Under the pieces are notes generated by a model that saw only the letters and a program-made list of their open reading frames with translations, made no database searches and had not been told where the DNA came from. Shown one piece after another: positions 1-6,466 of a DNA stretch of 10,396 bases. The stretch covers positions 1 through 10,396 of the forward strand of contig JBDRGC010000041.1 of NCBI GenBank assembly GCA_043818215.1. Reading direction: 5' to 3'. Position 1 is the first letter of the stretch; the number at the start of each line of letters is the position of its first letter. This stretch comes from JBDRGC01 sp043818215 (GTDB lineage Bacteria; Chloroflexota; Anaerolineae; Anaerolineales; UBA11858). Made by a program: the position numbers and the translations under genes.

Positions 1-1
1 C

Positions 2-295
2 TCCTGGCCGGGTTTCCTGGTCTGGCCGCTGTTATTCGTCCCATCTGCCTGGCCGGTACTGTTGACCGGATATGGCGTGCGCGCTGGCGTTATCGGTCGA
101 GCCGACCTGTTGGCAGCGGGCGCATTGGCTGTCTTGTTCCCCTGGCCAGCCTTGATCTTTTCCTTTGTTGGCTTAGAACTATGGCGGCGATGGTGGACGT
201 CCAGGCGCGCAGGCCTGGTTCCGGCGCTGCCTGGGATGTTCTTGGGGTTATTGGTTTACTTGTTGGGGCAAGTGATAAGTGGTTATGGGGGGTAA
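2..295 (+). CDS. C-terminal part of an unidentified membrane protein (partial)
   Basis: The frame is open from the left edge of the window to a TAA at 293-295, so the start lies outside; 97 residues are visible. They are strongly hydrophobic, with about three membrane segments: roughly residues 3-22, 38-60 and 74-93. The second is followed by a basic, tryptophan-rich turn (LWRRWWTSRR) that would sit on the cytoplasmic side by the positive-inside rule. The chain ends a few residues after the last helix (QVISGYGG). I do not recognise the family; the C-terminal membrane part of a glycosyltransferase or transporter is possible but unsupported. No terminator hairpin with a T-run follows directly. 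The GC-rich codon use resembles the LuxR gene downstream. That this frame is coding is likely; its identity is unknown. Confidence 0.6.
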   Translation, partial: SWPGFLVWPLLFVPSAWPVLLTGYGVRAGVIGRADLLAAGALAVLFPWPALIFSFVGLELWRRWWTSRRAGLVPALPGMFLGLLVYLLGQVISGYGG

Positions 296-371
296 TTGTC
301 TTTTTCGCAAAAGTAGAGTCGACATTGCAGGGATGCAGTCCAAAGACGCGCGCTAAGTACCGTTTGCATAT

Positions 372-411
372 TCGGCGAGTGGTGAGTGGCGATCGGCGAG
401 TGGTGAGTGGC
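372..411. repeat. Two tandem copies of a 19-bp repeat, period 21
   Basis: The 19-mer tcggcgagtggtgagtggc occurs at 372-390 and again at 393-411 with no mismatch, followed by a degenerate partial copy (aagtggcgg) to 420. It lies in the 615-bp gene-free stretch 296-910. It resembles the low-complexity 'gagtggtgagtgg' strings common between genes in some repeat-rich bacteria. No function is evident. Confidence 0.8.
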
Positions 412-638
412 AAGTGGCGGCGAGGACCACTTTTTCGCCGGCTTCAAACCGGAGCTTGGCAATAGCTACGCAGATTTCCAAATGCAGCCGTACATATCAT
501 ATACCCTGCGCGTTGGGAGCGGCGGTATGCCAGCCACGGACCTCGCCGTACCATCCTGTCCATCCGCCAATGGAGATACATTCAACGGCGGATTGAGCAT
601 CACATTCCAACAACCATAGGAAGCGCAGCAGCGATTTC

Positions 639-682
639 GCTTAAATCTAAAATGGGCCGAAAGGCCCATTCTAGATTTAAGC
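639..682. repeat. Long palindrome: 20-pair stem with GAAA tetraloop
   Basis: Bases 639-658 pair with 663-682, leaving the loop gaaa at 659-662. There is one mismatch (a650 against c671), so 19 of 20 positions pair, including an uninterrupted GGCC core next to the loop. A GNRA-type loop on so long a stem would fold very stably in RNA. There is no T-run on either side, so it is not a standard rho-independent terminator. A palindromic repeat unit (REP-like) or RNA-stabilising element is the more natural reading. Confidence 0.75.
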
Positions 683-702
683 AGCCTAAGGAATGCGAAT
701 TT

Positions 703-749
703 AATGAACTACCCCGCCGCAAGCGGACGGGGTAATTCATTCCCTTTTT
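703..749. repeat. Second palindrome, GC-rich, followed by T5
   Basis: The arms 703-719 and 724-741 form a stem interrupted by one mismatch (c709/a735) and one bulge (a727), capped by a caag loop at 720-723. The core is CTACCCCG against CGGGGTA. It is followed by ccc and then ttttt at 745-749. The T-run means it could terminate rightward transcription, but the nearest upstream gene ends at 295 and the spacing to the T-run is long. It lies only 20 bp from the palindrome at 639-682, which suggests a compound palindromic repeat element. Confidence 0.6.
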
Positions 750-770
750 GGGGGTTGGAGGTTTATAATT

Positions 771-855
771 TATGTATCCGTACATAGCCTGTTACACCGA
801 ACCATTTGGATAACACTCCAAATCGGGTAGATATGCAGAGCGGTTCGGGTTACCC
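771..855. promoter_or_regulatory. Nested inverted repeats upstream of the LuxR gene (possible operator or structured leader)
   Basis: Three inverted pairs are visible: tatgta (771-776) with tacata (781-786); ccgaacc (797-803) with ggttcgg (842-848); and, inside the latter, atttgga (804-810) with tccaaat (817-823). The outer pair extends imperfectly to gttac (791-795) and gttac/cc (849-854). The block ends about 20 bp upstream of the -35 hexamer of the LuxR promoter. That position suits an activator or operator site rather than a transcribed leader. The function is inferred from position only. Confidence 0.4.
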
Positions 856-876
856 CAAGTTAGGCTTTGCCACTTT

Positions 877-904
877 TTGAATTTTGGTGTATGTGTTTTA
901 TAAT
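877..904 (+). promoter_or_regulatory. Sigma70-type promoter of the LuxR gene
   Basis: A TTGAAT hexamer (877-882) and a perfect TATAAT (899-904) are separated by 16 bp. Transcription would begin about 7 bases after the -10 box, at or next to base 911, which is the A of the start codon. There is no Shine-Dalgarno sequence before 911, in line with a leaderless message. Confidence 0.7.
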
Positions 905-910
905 TGATCT

Positions 911-3712
911 ATGTCTACGACAATTTTAGCCACCAAACTTTATATTCCCCCACCTCGGCCTAAAGTTGTCCTGCGCCCCCGCCTGATCGAGCGGCTGAAC
1001 GAGGGCCTCTCTTCAGGGTGCAAGCTGACTCTCATCTCTGCCTCCGCCGGCTTTGGGAAAACCACGCTGGTCAGCGAATGGGTGAACAATTTACGATTTA
1101 CGAGTGACGATTTACGAGTGGATTCTGCAAAAGAAAGCAAAATCGTAAATCGAGTTGCCTGGCTGTCACTGGATGAAGGCGATAATGACCCCACACGCTT
1201 TCTGACTTACCTCATCGCTGCTTTGCAGACGATTGCCCAAAGCAAGGTCGAAGGAGTTGCAACCAAACTTGGAGAGGGAGTGTTGGGTGTGATCCAATCC
1301 CCTCAGCCACCGCCAATCGAATCGATTCTGACAGCCCTGATCAATGAAATCACTACCATCTCCGACAACTTCATCTTTGTCCTTGACGACTATCACATTA
1401 TTGATTCCAAACCGGTTGACGAAGCCCTCACCTTTCTTCTCAAGCATCTGCCGCCACAGATGCACCTGGTCATCACCACCCGTGAGGATCCAGATCTACC
1501 CTTGGCCCGCCTGCGCGCCCGCAGCCAATTGACCGAACTGCGCGCCGCCGACCTGCGCTTTACCCCTGCCGAAGCCGCCGAATTTCTTAACCAGGCGATG
1601 AGCCTGCAACTTTCCGCAGAAGATATCGCCGCGCTGGAAGCCCGCACCGAAGGCTGGATAACCGGCCTGCAACTGGCCGCCCTAGCTTTGCAAGGGTCAC
1701 TTTCCATGCAGGGACACCCAGACACTTCCCGCTTCATCCAATCCTTCACCGGCAGCCACCGTTTTGTGCTGGATTACCTTGTAGAAGAAGTGCTGCAGCG
1801 ACAGTCGGAACTCATCCGCAGCTTTTTACTGCAAACCTCCATTCTCGAACGGCTCAGTGGGCCGCTATGCGATGCTGTCACTGGACAGAAGGATGGCAGA
1901 GGGATACTGGAAACCCTTGAGCGGGGCAACCTGTTCATCGTTCCGCTCGATGACCAGCGCCAGTGGTACCGCTATCACCACCTTTTCACCGAGGTTCTCC
2001 TCGCGCACGCGCTGGAGGAACAGCCCGGCCAAATCCCGCTCTTGCACAAGCGGGCAAGTGCCTGGTATGAACAAAACAACCTGCCAGCCGAGGCAATCCG
2101 CCACGCACTGGCCGCCAGGGATTTCGAACAGGCTGCCAGGTTGGCTGAGATAGCTTGGCCGGAAACTTTCCGAACCTATCGGCAAAATACCCTTTTCCTG
2201 GGTTGGATGAAAGCCCTGCCAGACGAAATAATCCACGCCCGGCCAGTGCTGTGTGCCGGCTATGCCTGGGCTTTACAGGATATGGGCGAATTCGAAAATG
2301 CCGGTCGCTGGTTGAGTCTGGCAGAAAACCCGCCAAGCGCGGCGGTACTTTTTGTGGACGAAGCAGAATTCCAGGCCTTGCCAGGCAACATCGCCGTGGC
2401 TCGGGCATATATCGCCATGGCCCTTGGCAATGCGCCAAAAGCGGAGCAGCAGGCCCGCCGGGCGCTCTCTCTTCTTCCCGAGGCCGATCTTTTCCGGCGC
2501 GCGGGTGCGATCGCGATAGTAGGGATGGCCTGTTTACAAAATGGGAATTTGGAAGGGGCTGCCAAGGCCATTTCCGAGGGGATGGAGATGGCCGTAAAGG
2601 CTGGGAGTCCGGACATCGCGCTCAGCGGCGCATTCCCGCTGGTGGATATCCGGCTGGTTCAAGGACGTCTGCGCGAAGCGGTAAAAATCTTTGAAAACTT
2701 GTTGGAAAAGACGCAGACGCCGGGCAAACCGGCTTTGCCGGGAACGCCTGACCTATATCTGGGTTTATGCGGGCTGCTTCTCGAACAGGGCGACACGGAA
2801 ACCGCCCGACAGTTTCTACAAAAAAGCGAGGAACTGGGGGAGTCGGCCGGTTTGCCAGATTGGCGCTATCGCTCGTGTCTGACTCATGCCCGGTATCTGG
2901 AGATCCTGGAAAACTTGGCTGGCGCTCTTGAACAGATTAATCAGGCAGAACGCTTGTATATGCCGAGTGCGCTTCCCAACCTGCGTCCCCCGAACGCCTT
3001 GAAAGCCCGTTTGAGGGTTAAGCAGGGCCGGCTGGATGAAGCCCTGGCATGGGCGCGCGAACAAAGCCTGACTACCCGCGACGATTTGGATTTCTTTCAC
3101 GAATTCGAGCATATCACGCTAGCCCGGGTACTCATCGCCCAGCATCAAAACGACCCGCTAGCTGGTTCCATTCATCAGGCAATCTCTTTGCTGGAGCGCC
3201 TCCTGCAAGCGGCAGAATCAGGCCGAAGGATGGGCAGCGTGATCGAAATCCTGGTGGTGCAAGCGCTCGCGCTCCAGGCACAGGGTAATGTCTCCCAGGC
3301 TCTCGCGTCAATGGAGCGTGCTTTGGCACTGGCTGGGCCGGAGGGCTATGTTCGCATCTTTGTGGATGAGGGCGAAGCGATGCGATTGTTGATTGCTGAT
3401 TTTCGATTGATAATTAAGAAACTATCGCCCCAAGATGCTCACCCGCTACGCGGGTATGTGGAACGACTCCTGGCGGCTTTTCCACAGCCACGCGAAGCCA
3501 ATCCAAAATCCAAAATGATCGAGCCATTGAGCGAGCGTGAACTGGAAGTGCTTAGGCTTCTCGGAACCGAATTGAGTGGCCCAGAGATTGCCCGCGAACT
3601 GATCGTGTCCCTGAACACCTTTCGCACCCACACCAAAAACATTTTCAATAAGCTTGGGGTGAATAATCGCCGGGCGGCTGTGCGTCGCGCAGAAGAGCTC
3701 GATTTATTCTAA
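911..3712 (+). CDS. MalT-like LuxR-family transcriptional regulator (ATPase, TPR-like repeats, HTH)
   Basis: This 933-residue protein has the full MalT/STAND layout. The N-terminal segment STTILATKLYIPPPRP is a hallmark of the family and supports the start at 911. A P-loop follows at residues 44-51 (ASAGFGKT; K50, T51), with a Walker B strand FIFVLDD at 154-160 (D159, D160). Residues about 250-820 form a long helical, alanine- and leucine-rich region typical of TPR-type sensor repeats. A LuxR helix-turn-helix begins at residue 872 (PLSERELEVLRLL) and ends with KLGVNNRRAAVRRAEEL. Such proteins bind ATP and a ligand, oligomerise and activate sigma70 promoters; the ligand and targets here are unknown. 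Oddities are three in-frame low-complexity insertions, at residues 60-80, 825-835 and 864-870. The gene stands alone with its own promoter and terminator, so it need not regulate its neighbours. Confidence 0.95.
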   Translation: MSTTILATKLYIPPPRPKVVLRPRLIERLNEGLSSGCKLTLISASAGFGKTTLVSEWVNNLRFTSDDLRVDSAKESKIVNRVAWLSLDEGDNDPTRFLTYLIAALQTIAQSKVEGVATKLGEGVLGVIQSPQPPPIESILTALINEITTISDNFIFVLDDYHIIDSKPVDEALTFLLKHLPPQMHLVITTREDPDLPLARLRARSQLTELRAADLRFTPAEAAEFLNQAMSLQLSAEDIAALEARTEGWITGLQLAALALQGSLSMQGHPDTSRFIQSFTGSHRFVLDYLVEEVLQRQSELIRSFLLQTSILERLSGPLCDAVTGQKDGRGILETLERGNLFIVPLDDQRQWYRYHHLFTEVLLAHALEEQPGQIPLLHKRASAWYEQNNLPAEAIRHALAARDFEQAARLAEIAWPETFRTYRQNTLFLGWMKALPDEIIHARPVLCAGYAWALQDMGEFENAGRWLSLAENPPSAAVLFVDEAEFQALPGNIAVARAYIAMALGNAPKAEQQARRALSLLPEADLFRRAGAIAIVGMACLQNGNLEGAAKAISEGMEMAVKAGSPDIALSGAFPLVDIRLVQGRLREAVKIFENLLEKTQTPGKPALPGTPDLYLGLCGLLLEQGDTETARQFLQKSEELGESAGLPDWRYRSCLTHARYLEILENLAGALEQINQAERLYMPSALPNLRPPNALKARLRVKQGRLDEALAWAREQSLTTRDDLDFFHEFEHITLARVLIAQHQNDPLAGSIHQAISLLERLLQAAESGRRMGSVIEILVVQALALQAQGNVSQALASMERALALAGPEGYVRIFVDEGEAMRLLIADFRLIIKKLSPQDAHPLRGYVERLLAAFPQPREANPKSKMIEPLSERELEVLRLLGTELSGPEIARELIVSLNTFRTHTKNIFNKLGVNNRRAAVRRAEELDLF
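1089..1150. repeat. Short-repeat insertion inside the LuxR coding sequence
   Basis: The 14-mer acgatttacgagtg is repeated without a gap (1093-1106 and 1107-1120). An 11-bp perfect inverted pair, atttacgattt (1089-1099) and aaatcgtaaat (1140-1150), closes the block. It encodes residues 60-80, between the P-loop helix and the conserved VAWLSLDEGDNDP strand. Most relatives I recall have only a short turn there. The reading frame is kept. Confidence 0.75.
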
Positions 3713-3733
3713 AAAACAGAAATGAACAAACCC

Positions 3734-3774
3734 AGCCCTGACAGGAGTCCCAAATCACCTGTCAGGGCTTTTTA
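3734..3774 (+). terminator. Rho-independent terminator of the LuxR gene
   Basis: A perfect 12-bp stem, agccctgacagg (3734-3745) with cctgtcagggct (3758-3769), encloses a 12-nt loop. It is followed by an uninterrupted T-run that continues as ttttattttcc. It lies 22 bp after the LuxR stop codon. Confidence 0.92.
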
Positions 3775-3922
3775 TTTTCCTCACAAGTTCCAGATAATAA
3801 ATCACAACCTCAATCACCACATGATGTGATGACGTCTCACCACATTCCCTTGTATCCTTGGGTCGAAGCAAAGAACGAAACCATCGCTTTTGAAATCCAT
3901 CCATCCGGTCAAGAGGCACAGA

Positions 3923-4159
3923 ATGAGTGAAACACCTACACCAATAAAAGCCCATCCCGAGCCTGAACTTTACGAAATCCGCGTCAGGGGACACCTGGAT
4001 GCCTGCTGGGCCAACCGGTTTGAGGGCCTGACCATCACACTGGAAAACAACGGCGACACGCTTTTAACCGGTCCGATAATTGACCAAGCCGCGTTGCATG
4101 GTTTGCTGAAAAAAGTGCGTGATTTAGGTTTGCCATTGGTCTCGGTCAGTCCTGTCTAA
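3923..4159 (+). CDS. Conserved small protein of unknown function (78 aa)
   Basis: The frame can be extended upstream to a TTG at 3890, but ATG 3923 has an AAGAGG ribosome-binding site at 3911-3916 with six bases of spacing, and the conserved part begins after it, so 3923 is preferred. The protein begins MSETPTPIKA. Its core runs EIRVRGHLD (residues about 18-26), then FEGLTITLENNGDTLLTGPI, then DQAALHGLLKKVRDLGLPLVSV. From memory this pattern recurs in many Chloroflexota and Actinomycetota proteins of 75-95 residues without an assigned function. It has no membrane helix, signal peptide or cysteine cluster, and should be a small soluble alpha/beta protein. The DQAALHGLLKKVRDLG part looks like an amphipathic helix for protein contact. 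It is separated from the LuxR gene by a strong terminator, so it is transcribed independently; no clear promoter was found. Confidence 0.85.
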   Translation: MSETPTPIKAHPEPELYEIRVRGHLDACWANRFEGLTITLENNGDTLLTGPIIDQAALHGLLKKVRDLGLPLVSVSPV

Positions 4160-4163
4160 CCCG

Positions 4164-4203
4164 GTCCCTCGACTACGCTCCCCCTTCGGGGACTTCGCGG
4201 GAC
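4164..4203. repeat. GC-rich nested hairpin after the 78-aa gene
   Basis: The outer arms gtccc (4164-4168) and gggac (4199-4203) enclose an inner stem tcccc (4179-4183) with gggga (4188-4192) over a cttc loop. It lies five bases after the stop codon, where a terminator would be expected, but no T-run follows. It may be a weak terminator or a palindromic repeat. Confidence 0.5.
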
Positions 4204-4299
4204 AGGCCAGGCGGATCAGTCAGACGTCAAATAGCAAATGGATATTCGCTACTTGGAAAGGAGGTTTGCCTTTGATAACATTTCCAGCCCATTTCTACC

Positions 4300-4312
4300 C
4301 CCGGTAACCGGG
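4300..4312. promoter_or_regulatory. 13-bp palindrome upstream of the DUF6326-like gene
   Basis: The arms cccggt (4300-4305) and accggg (4307-4312) are perfect around the single centre base a4306. It lies 68 bp before the start codon at 4381 and just upstream of the shared leader block. It may be an operator for a dimeric regulator; no other copy was seen in the window. Confidence 0.35.
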
Positions 4313-4380
4313 TGGCGACATCTAATTTTATGCAAATCCAAATTAATGAAACTAATCAATATTGTTCAAAAAGGAGAAAA
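4313..4380 (+). promoter_or_regulatory. Shared leader module, copy 1
   Basis: This stretch, ending with the AAGGAG ribosome-binding site at 4371-4376, closely matches the leader at about 10042-10115 before the DUF4386 gene. Both show a 'ggcga' start, an 'aattttat' block, 'aatgaaact', then 'ttcaaaa' and the ribosome-binding site. The last part also matches the leader at 5654-5688. The likely role is a common 5' untranslated region or a footprint of gene duplication. Confidence 0.6.
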
Positions 4381-4791
4381 ATGAATACAAACAGCAAGAC
4401 CACCCAGGAAGAAATGAAAACCAGGTTCTCAACTTTATGGATTTTTATCATGTTCAATATGGCTTTTGCAGATATTATTGGCATGATGTATCCAGGATTC
4501 ATGGCAAAAATCGTTGCAGGAACTCCCGTCGACGGTACGGTCGTTACCCCCACGTTATTGCTGATCGGAGCTTTCATTCTTGAGATTCCAACAGCCATGA
4601 TCTTACTATCCCGGCTGCTGAAGCATGGCATCAATCGTTGGGCTAACATGATCGGCGGGTTAATCACAATTATTTTTGTACATGGGATGGGATCGCCCAC
4701 GATTGTCTACTATTTTTTTGAGACGATTGAAATCCTCTCGTGCCTGGCGATTATCTGGTTTGCATGGAAGTGGACTAACCCTGAAGGTTAG
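4381..4791 (+). CDS. DUF6326-like small membrane protein (136 aa)
   Basis: ATG 4381 is chosen because AAGGAG lies at 4371-4376; the frame is open to 4312 but nothing conserved precedes residue 1. There are four membrane helices: residues about 17-37 (STLWIFIMFNMAFADIIGM), 57-79, 86-103 and 107-131, with a conserved-looking end, WFAWKWTNPEG. The start of helix 1 (TLWIF-MFN-FAD), the EIP-AMILLSRLLK loop and the WKW-NPE tail match what I know of DUF6326 proteins, which are short inner-membrane proteins without a known function. It has acidic residues within helices (D31, E68, E114) but no catalytic motif. It heads a same-strand series of membrane-protein genes; the next start is 83 bp downstream. 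The family call is good and the function is unknown. Confidence 0.82.
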   Translation: MNTNSKTTQEEMKTRFSTLWIFIMFNMAFADIIGMMYPGFMAKIVAGTPVDGTVVTPTLLLIGAFILEIPTAMILLSRLLKHGINRWANMIGGLITIIFVHGMGSPTIVYYFFETIEILSCLAIIWFAWKWTNPEG

Positions 4792-4812
4792 CCCGGATAA
4801 TAAAATCAAACG

Positions 4813-4858
4813 AACACCATGCCTTTGCTCAGGAATGGATTGGCTAAGGTATGGTGTT
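4813..4858 (+). promoter_or_regulatory. Hairpin just before the ribosome-binding site of the 4875 gene
   Basis: Bases 4813-4825 pair with 4846-4858 (aacaccat against atggtgtt, then a G-T pair and cctt against aagg), with a 20-nt loop. The stem ends four bases before the AAGGAG at 4863-4868. There is no T-run, so it is not a terminator. It may be a processing or stability hairpin between genes, or a modulator of translation. Confidence 0.5.
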
Positions 4859-4874
4859 ACTCAAGGAGAAAAAA

Positions 4875-5549
4875 ATGAAAAACTTACAGAAAGTTGGCGG
4901 CATTGCCGCACTGATCGGGGCAGCAACAAACCTCCTGGGCCTTGGGGTGTTTGTAACCTTGCTGCTACCCAAAGGTTTCGGTTCCGAAGACCCTGATCCA
5001 GGCCAGATCGTGGCTCTTCTTGCGGACAACCAGGCTATCATGCGCGTATGGAACCAAATCATCTGGTTGGTCTTCGGCGTGTGTCTGATCTTCCTGGCGC
5101 TGGCGCTCTATGAGCGATTGAAGGCTGGCTCACCTGCACTGGCACAGGTAGTGACCATCTTCACACTGATCTGGGCCGTCCTGGTCATTGTGGTCGGCGC
5201 ACTCTCGATCAACAACTTGAGCACAGTCGTCGAACTCTATGGCAAGAACCCGGCTCAGGCTGCAACGGTCTGGTTGACACTCGACTCTGTGGAAACCGGT
5301 TTGGGCGCAGGCGGCGGGGAAACGATAGTCACCGGCCTATGGTTTCTACTGCTAAGTTGGGCAGCCTTGTGGGCAAGGGAGCTTCCGAGGGTATTGAACT
5401 ACCTTGGCGTGGTGCTCGGTGTAGCAGGCATCGTCTCGGTTGTCCTGGCCTCGACTGGCCTGATGGCCGTCTATGGATTGGGTCTCATCATCTGGTTCGC
5501 TTGGCTCGGCATCGTCATGTTGCGCAGGAGCCCTGTCTCGGCGGCGTAA
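4875..5549 (+). CDS. Six-helix membrane protein, DUF4386-like, tandem paralogue A (224 aa)
   Basis: The start ATG 4875 follows AAGGAG at 4863-4868; the in-frame ATG at 4851 lies inside the upstream hairpin and is not preferred. About six helices are visible: residues 8-32, 58-79, 89-112, 148-167, 174-192 and 196-216. Between helices 1 and 2 is an acidic loop (GSEDPDPGQIVALLADNQ), and between 3 and 4 is a loop with ELYGKNPAQAATVWLTLDSVETGLG. The first lines (MKNLQKVGGIAAL) and the helix 2 motif LALALYERLKAGSPAL are shared with the next gene. This pattern resembles DUF4386 and related unassigned inner-membrane families, without a catalytic or transport signature. It probably belongs to the 4381-7129 gene series. 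The family assignment is tentative; that it is a real membrane protein is near certain. Confidence 0.82.
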   Translation: MKNLQKVGGIAALIGAATNLLGLGVFVTLLLPKGFGSEDPDPGQIVALLADNQAIMRVWNQIIWLVFGVCLIFLALALYERLKAGSPALAQVVTIFTLIWAVLVIVVGALSINNLSTVVELYGKNPAQAATVWLTLDSVETGLGAGGGETIVTGLWFLLLSWAALWARELPRVLNYLGVVLGVAGIVSVVLASTGLMAVYGLGLIIWFAWLGIVMLRRSPVSAA

Positions 5550-5570
5550 AAACCCGCCACAGAACAACAA

Positions 5571-5616
5571 CCTTTTCGACTTCGAGGCTCAACGGCAAGT
5601 AGGAGTATTGGAGAGG
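5571..5616 (+). repeat. 3' flank of paralogue A, copy of 6358-6403
   Basis: This 46-bp stretch matches 6358-6403 without gaps at 38 of 46 positions (my count), in the same position after the stop codon of the paralogue. The duplication unit therefore included non-coding 3' sequence. The hairpin formed at 6391-6427 is not completed here. Confidence 0.75.
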
Positions 5617-5637
5617 GTGGTAGTCCGGCAGATGCGC

Positions 5638-5688
5638 CAGATGTCAAATAGTAAAACTCATCCATATCGTTCAAAAAAGGAAAAAAAC
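5638..5688 (+). promoter_or_regulatory. Shared leader module, copy 2
   Basis: Bases 5654-5667 (aaactcatccatat) are identical to 10079-10092, and the match continues through 'ttcaaaa' with one difference in 23 bases. Bases 5638-5655 also match 4221-4238 at 16 of 18 positions (cagaYgtcaaatagYaaa). The ribosome-binding sequence is the weaker AAGG at 5677-5680, eight bases before ATG 5689. Confidence 0.6.
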
Positions 5689-6348
5689 ATGAAAACCTTG
5701 CAGAAATTTGGCGGATTCGCCGCCCTGTATATGGCAGCCGCCTACCTGATCGGAATGACCATCTTTCTCGTCGTTCTGGACTACCCCAGCATAACCGACC
5801 CGGCCCAAAAGGTGGCCCTGCTCGTCGAAATGCAAATGGTCACCTTTTCGACCAACCTGCTCATGTACGTGTTCTTTGGCGTTTTTCTGATCGTCCTGTC
5901 GCTGGCGTTGTACGACCGGTTGAAGTCCGGTGCACCGGCGATCATGCAGGTGGCAACCGTGATCGGGATCATCTGGGCTGGCTCGCTGATCGCCAGCGGC
6001 ATGGTCGCGAATGCCGGGATCGCCCCTGTCGTTGCGCTCTATGCCAAAGACCCAGCCCAGGCTGCGTTGACCTGGCAGGGCATTGAATCCGTAGCAAACG
6101 GGCTGGGCAACGGTAATGGCGAAATCCTGGGCGGACTTTTGACGCTGCTGGTCAGCCTGGCCGCGCTGCGGGCTGGCGGGCTTCCCAAGGGCCTGAATAT
6201 CCTAGGCTTGTTGGTTGGCGCGGTGGGCATCATCACCATTCTCCCGGGGTTGATCGACCTGGTCGGAGTTTTTGCCTTGAGCCAAGTCATCTGGTTCTTC
6301 TGGCTGGGCATCATCCTTTTGCGCAACAACCCAAGCCGGGCAGTGTAA
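5689..6348 (+). CDS. Six-helix membrane protein, DUF4386-like, tandem paralogue B (219 aa)
   Basis: The frame is open back to 5473, inside the previous gene, but the start is ATG 5689: the sequence then begins MKTLQKFGGFAAL, aligning with MKNLQKVGGIAAL of paralogue A. Helices lie at about residues 8-30, 54-76, 86-107, 144-163, 168-186 and 193-212. The motifs LSLALYDRLKSGAPA, ALYAKDPAQAALTW, GIESVANGLG and the end IWFFWLGIILLRNNPS align with A almost throughout, so the two arose by tandem duplication. The short acidic loop after helix 1 (DYPSITDPAQKVALLVE) differs most. The function is unknown, with no enzyme or transporter signature. It ends 118 bp before the next gene and is followed by a strong hairpin. 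Confidence 0.83.
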   Translation: MKTLQKFGGFAALYMAAAYLIGMTIFLVVLDYPSITDPAQKVALLVEMQMVTFSTNLLMYVFFGVFLIVLSLALYDRLKSGAPAIMQVATVIGIIWAGSLIASGMVANAGIAPVVALYAKDPAQAALTWQGIESVANGLGNGNGEILGGLLTLLVSLAALRAGGLPKGLNILGLLVGAVGIITILPGLIDLVGVFALSQVIWFFWLGIILLRNNPSRAV

Positions 6349-6390
6349 TACCAACAGCCTTTTCGACTTCAAGTTTCAACAGCAAACAAG

Positions 6391-6427
6391 AATATTGGAG
6401 AGGTTGCATCTCAACCTCTCCAATATT
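6391..6427 (+). repeat. Perfect 15-bp hairpin after paralogue B
   Basis: Bases aatattggagaggtt (6391-6405) pair perfectly with 6413-6427 across a 7-nt loop. It is followed by gaaatgtaaaaaa, with no T-run. It could be an RNA-stabilising or processing hairpin between 5689 and 6467, or a rho-dependent stop. The left arm is part of the duplicated 3' flank; the right arm has no counterpart after paralogue A. Confidence 0.75.
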
Positions 6428-6466
6428 GAAATGTAAAAAAACAATGACATAAAAAGGAGAGAAAAA

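Noticed and set aside
372..411. Direct repeats that might be a CRISPR fragment.
   Set aside because: Two copies spaced by only two bases leave no spacer; there is no cas gene.
407..619. A 70-codon frame ending in a beta-strand-like FNGGLSITFQQP, in the gene-free stretch after the first gene.
   Set aside because: It starts with GTG inside a direct repeat, has no ribosome-binding site, overlaps another open frame of similar length, and I recognise no family. A decayed gene fragment cannot be excluded.
703..749. Palindrome plus T5 as a terminator for the first gene.
   Set aside because: It is over 400 bp beyond the stop codon at 295 and forms a unit with the neighbouring palindrome.
1393..1749. 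Long minus-strand open frames inside the LuxR gene (also 1865-2438 and 2260-2616).
   Set aside because: They are antisense shadows of a GC-rich coding sequence with arginine/serine-rich content, no ribosome-binding site and no recognisable domain.
3814..3845. tcaccacat occurring at 3814-3822 and 3837-3845 as a possible regulator site pair.
   Set aside because: A 9-bp direct repeat with a 23-bp period in a short AT-rich spacer is weak; no promoter could be placed next to it.
4238..4384. A 48-codon frame from ATG 4238 whose TGA overlaps the ATG of the DUF6326-like gene.
   Set aside because: It runs through the palindrome, the leader module and the ribosome-binding site, has no ribosome-binding site of its own, and the composition is not protein-like. 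The homologous leader at 10042-10115 does not keep it.
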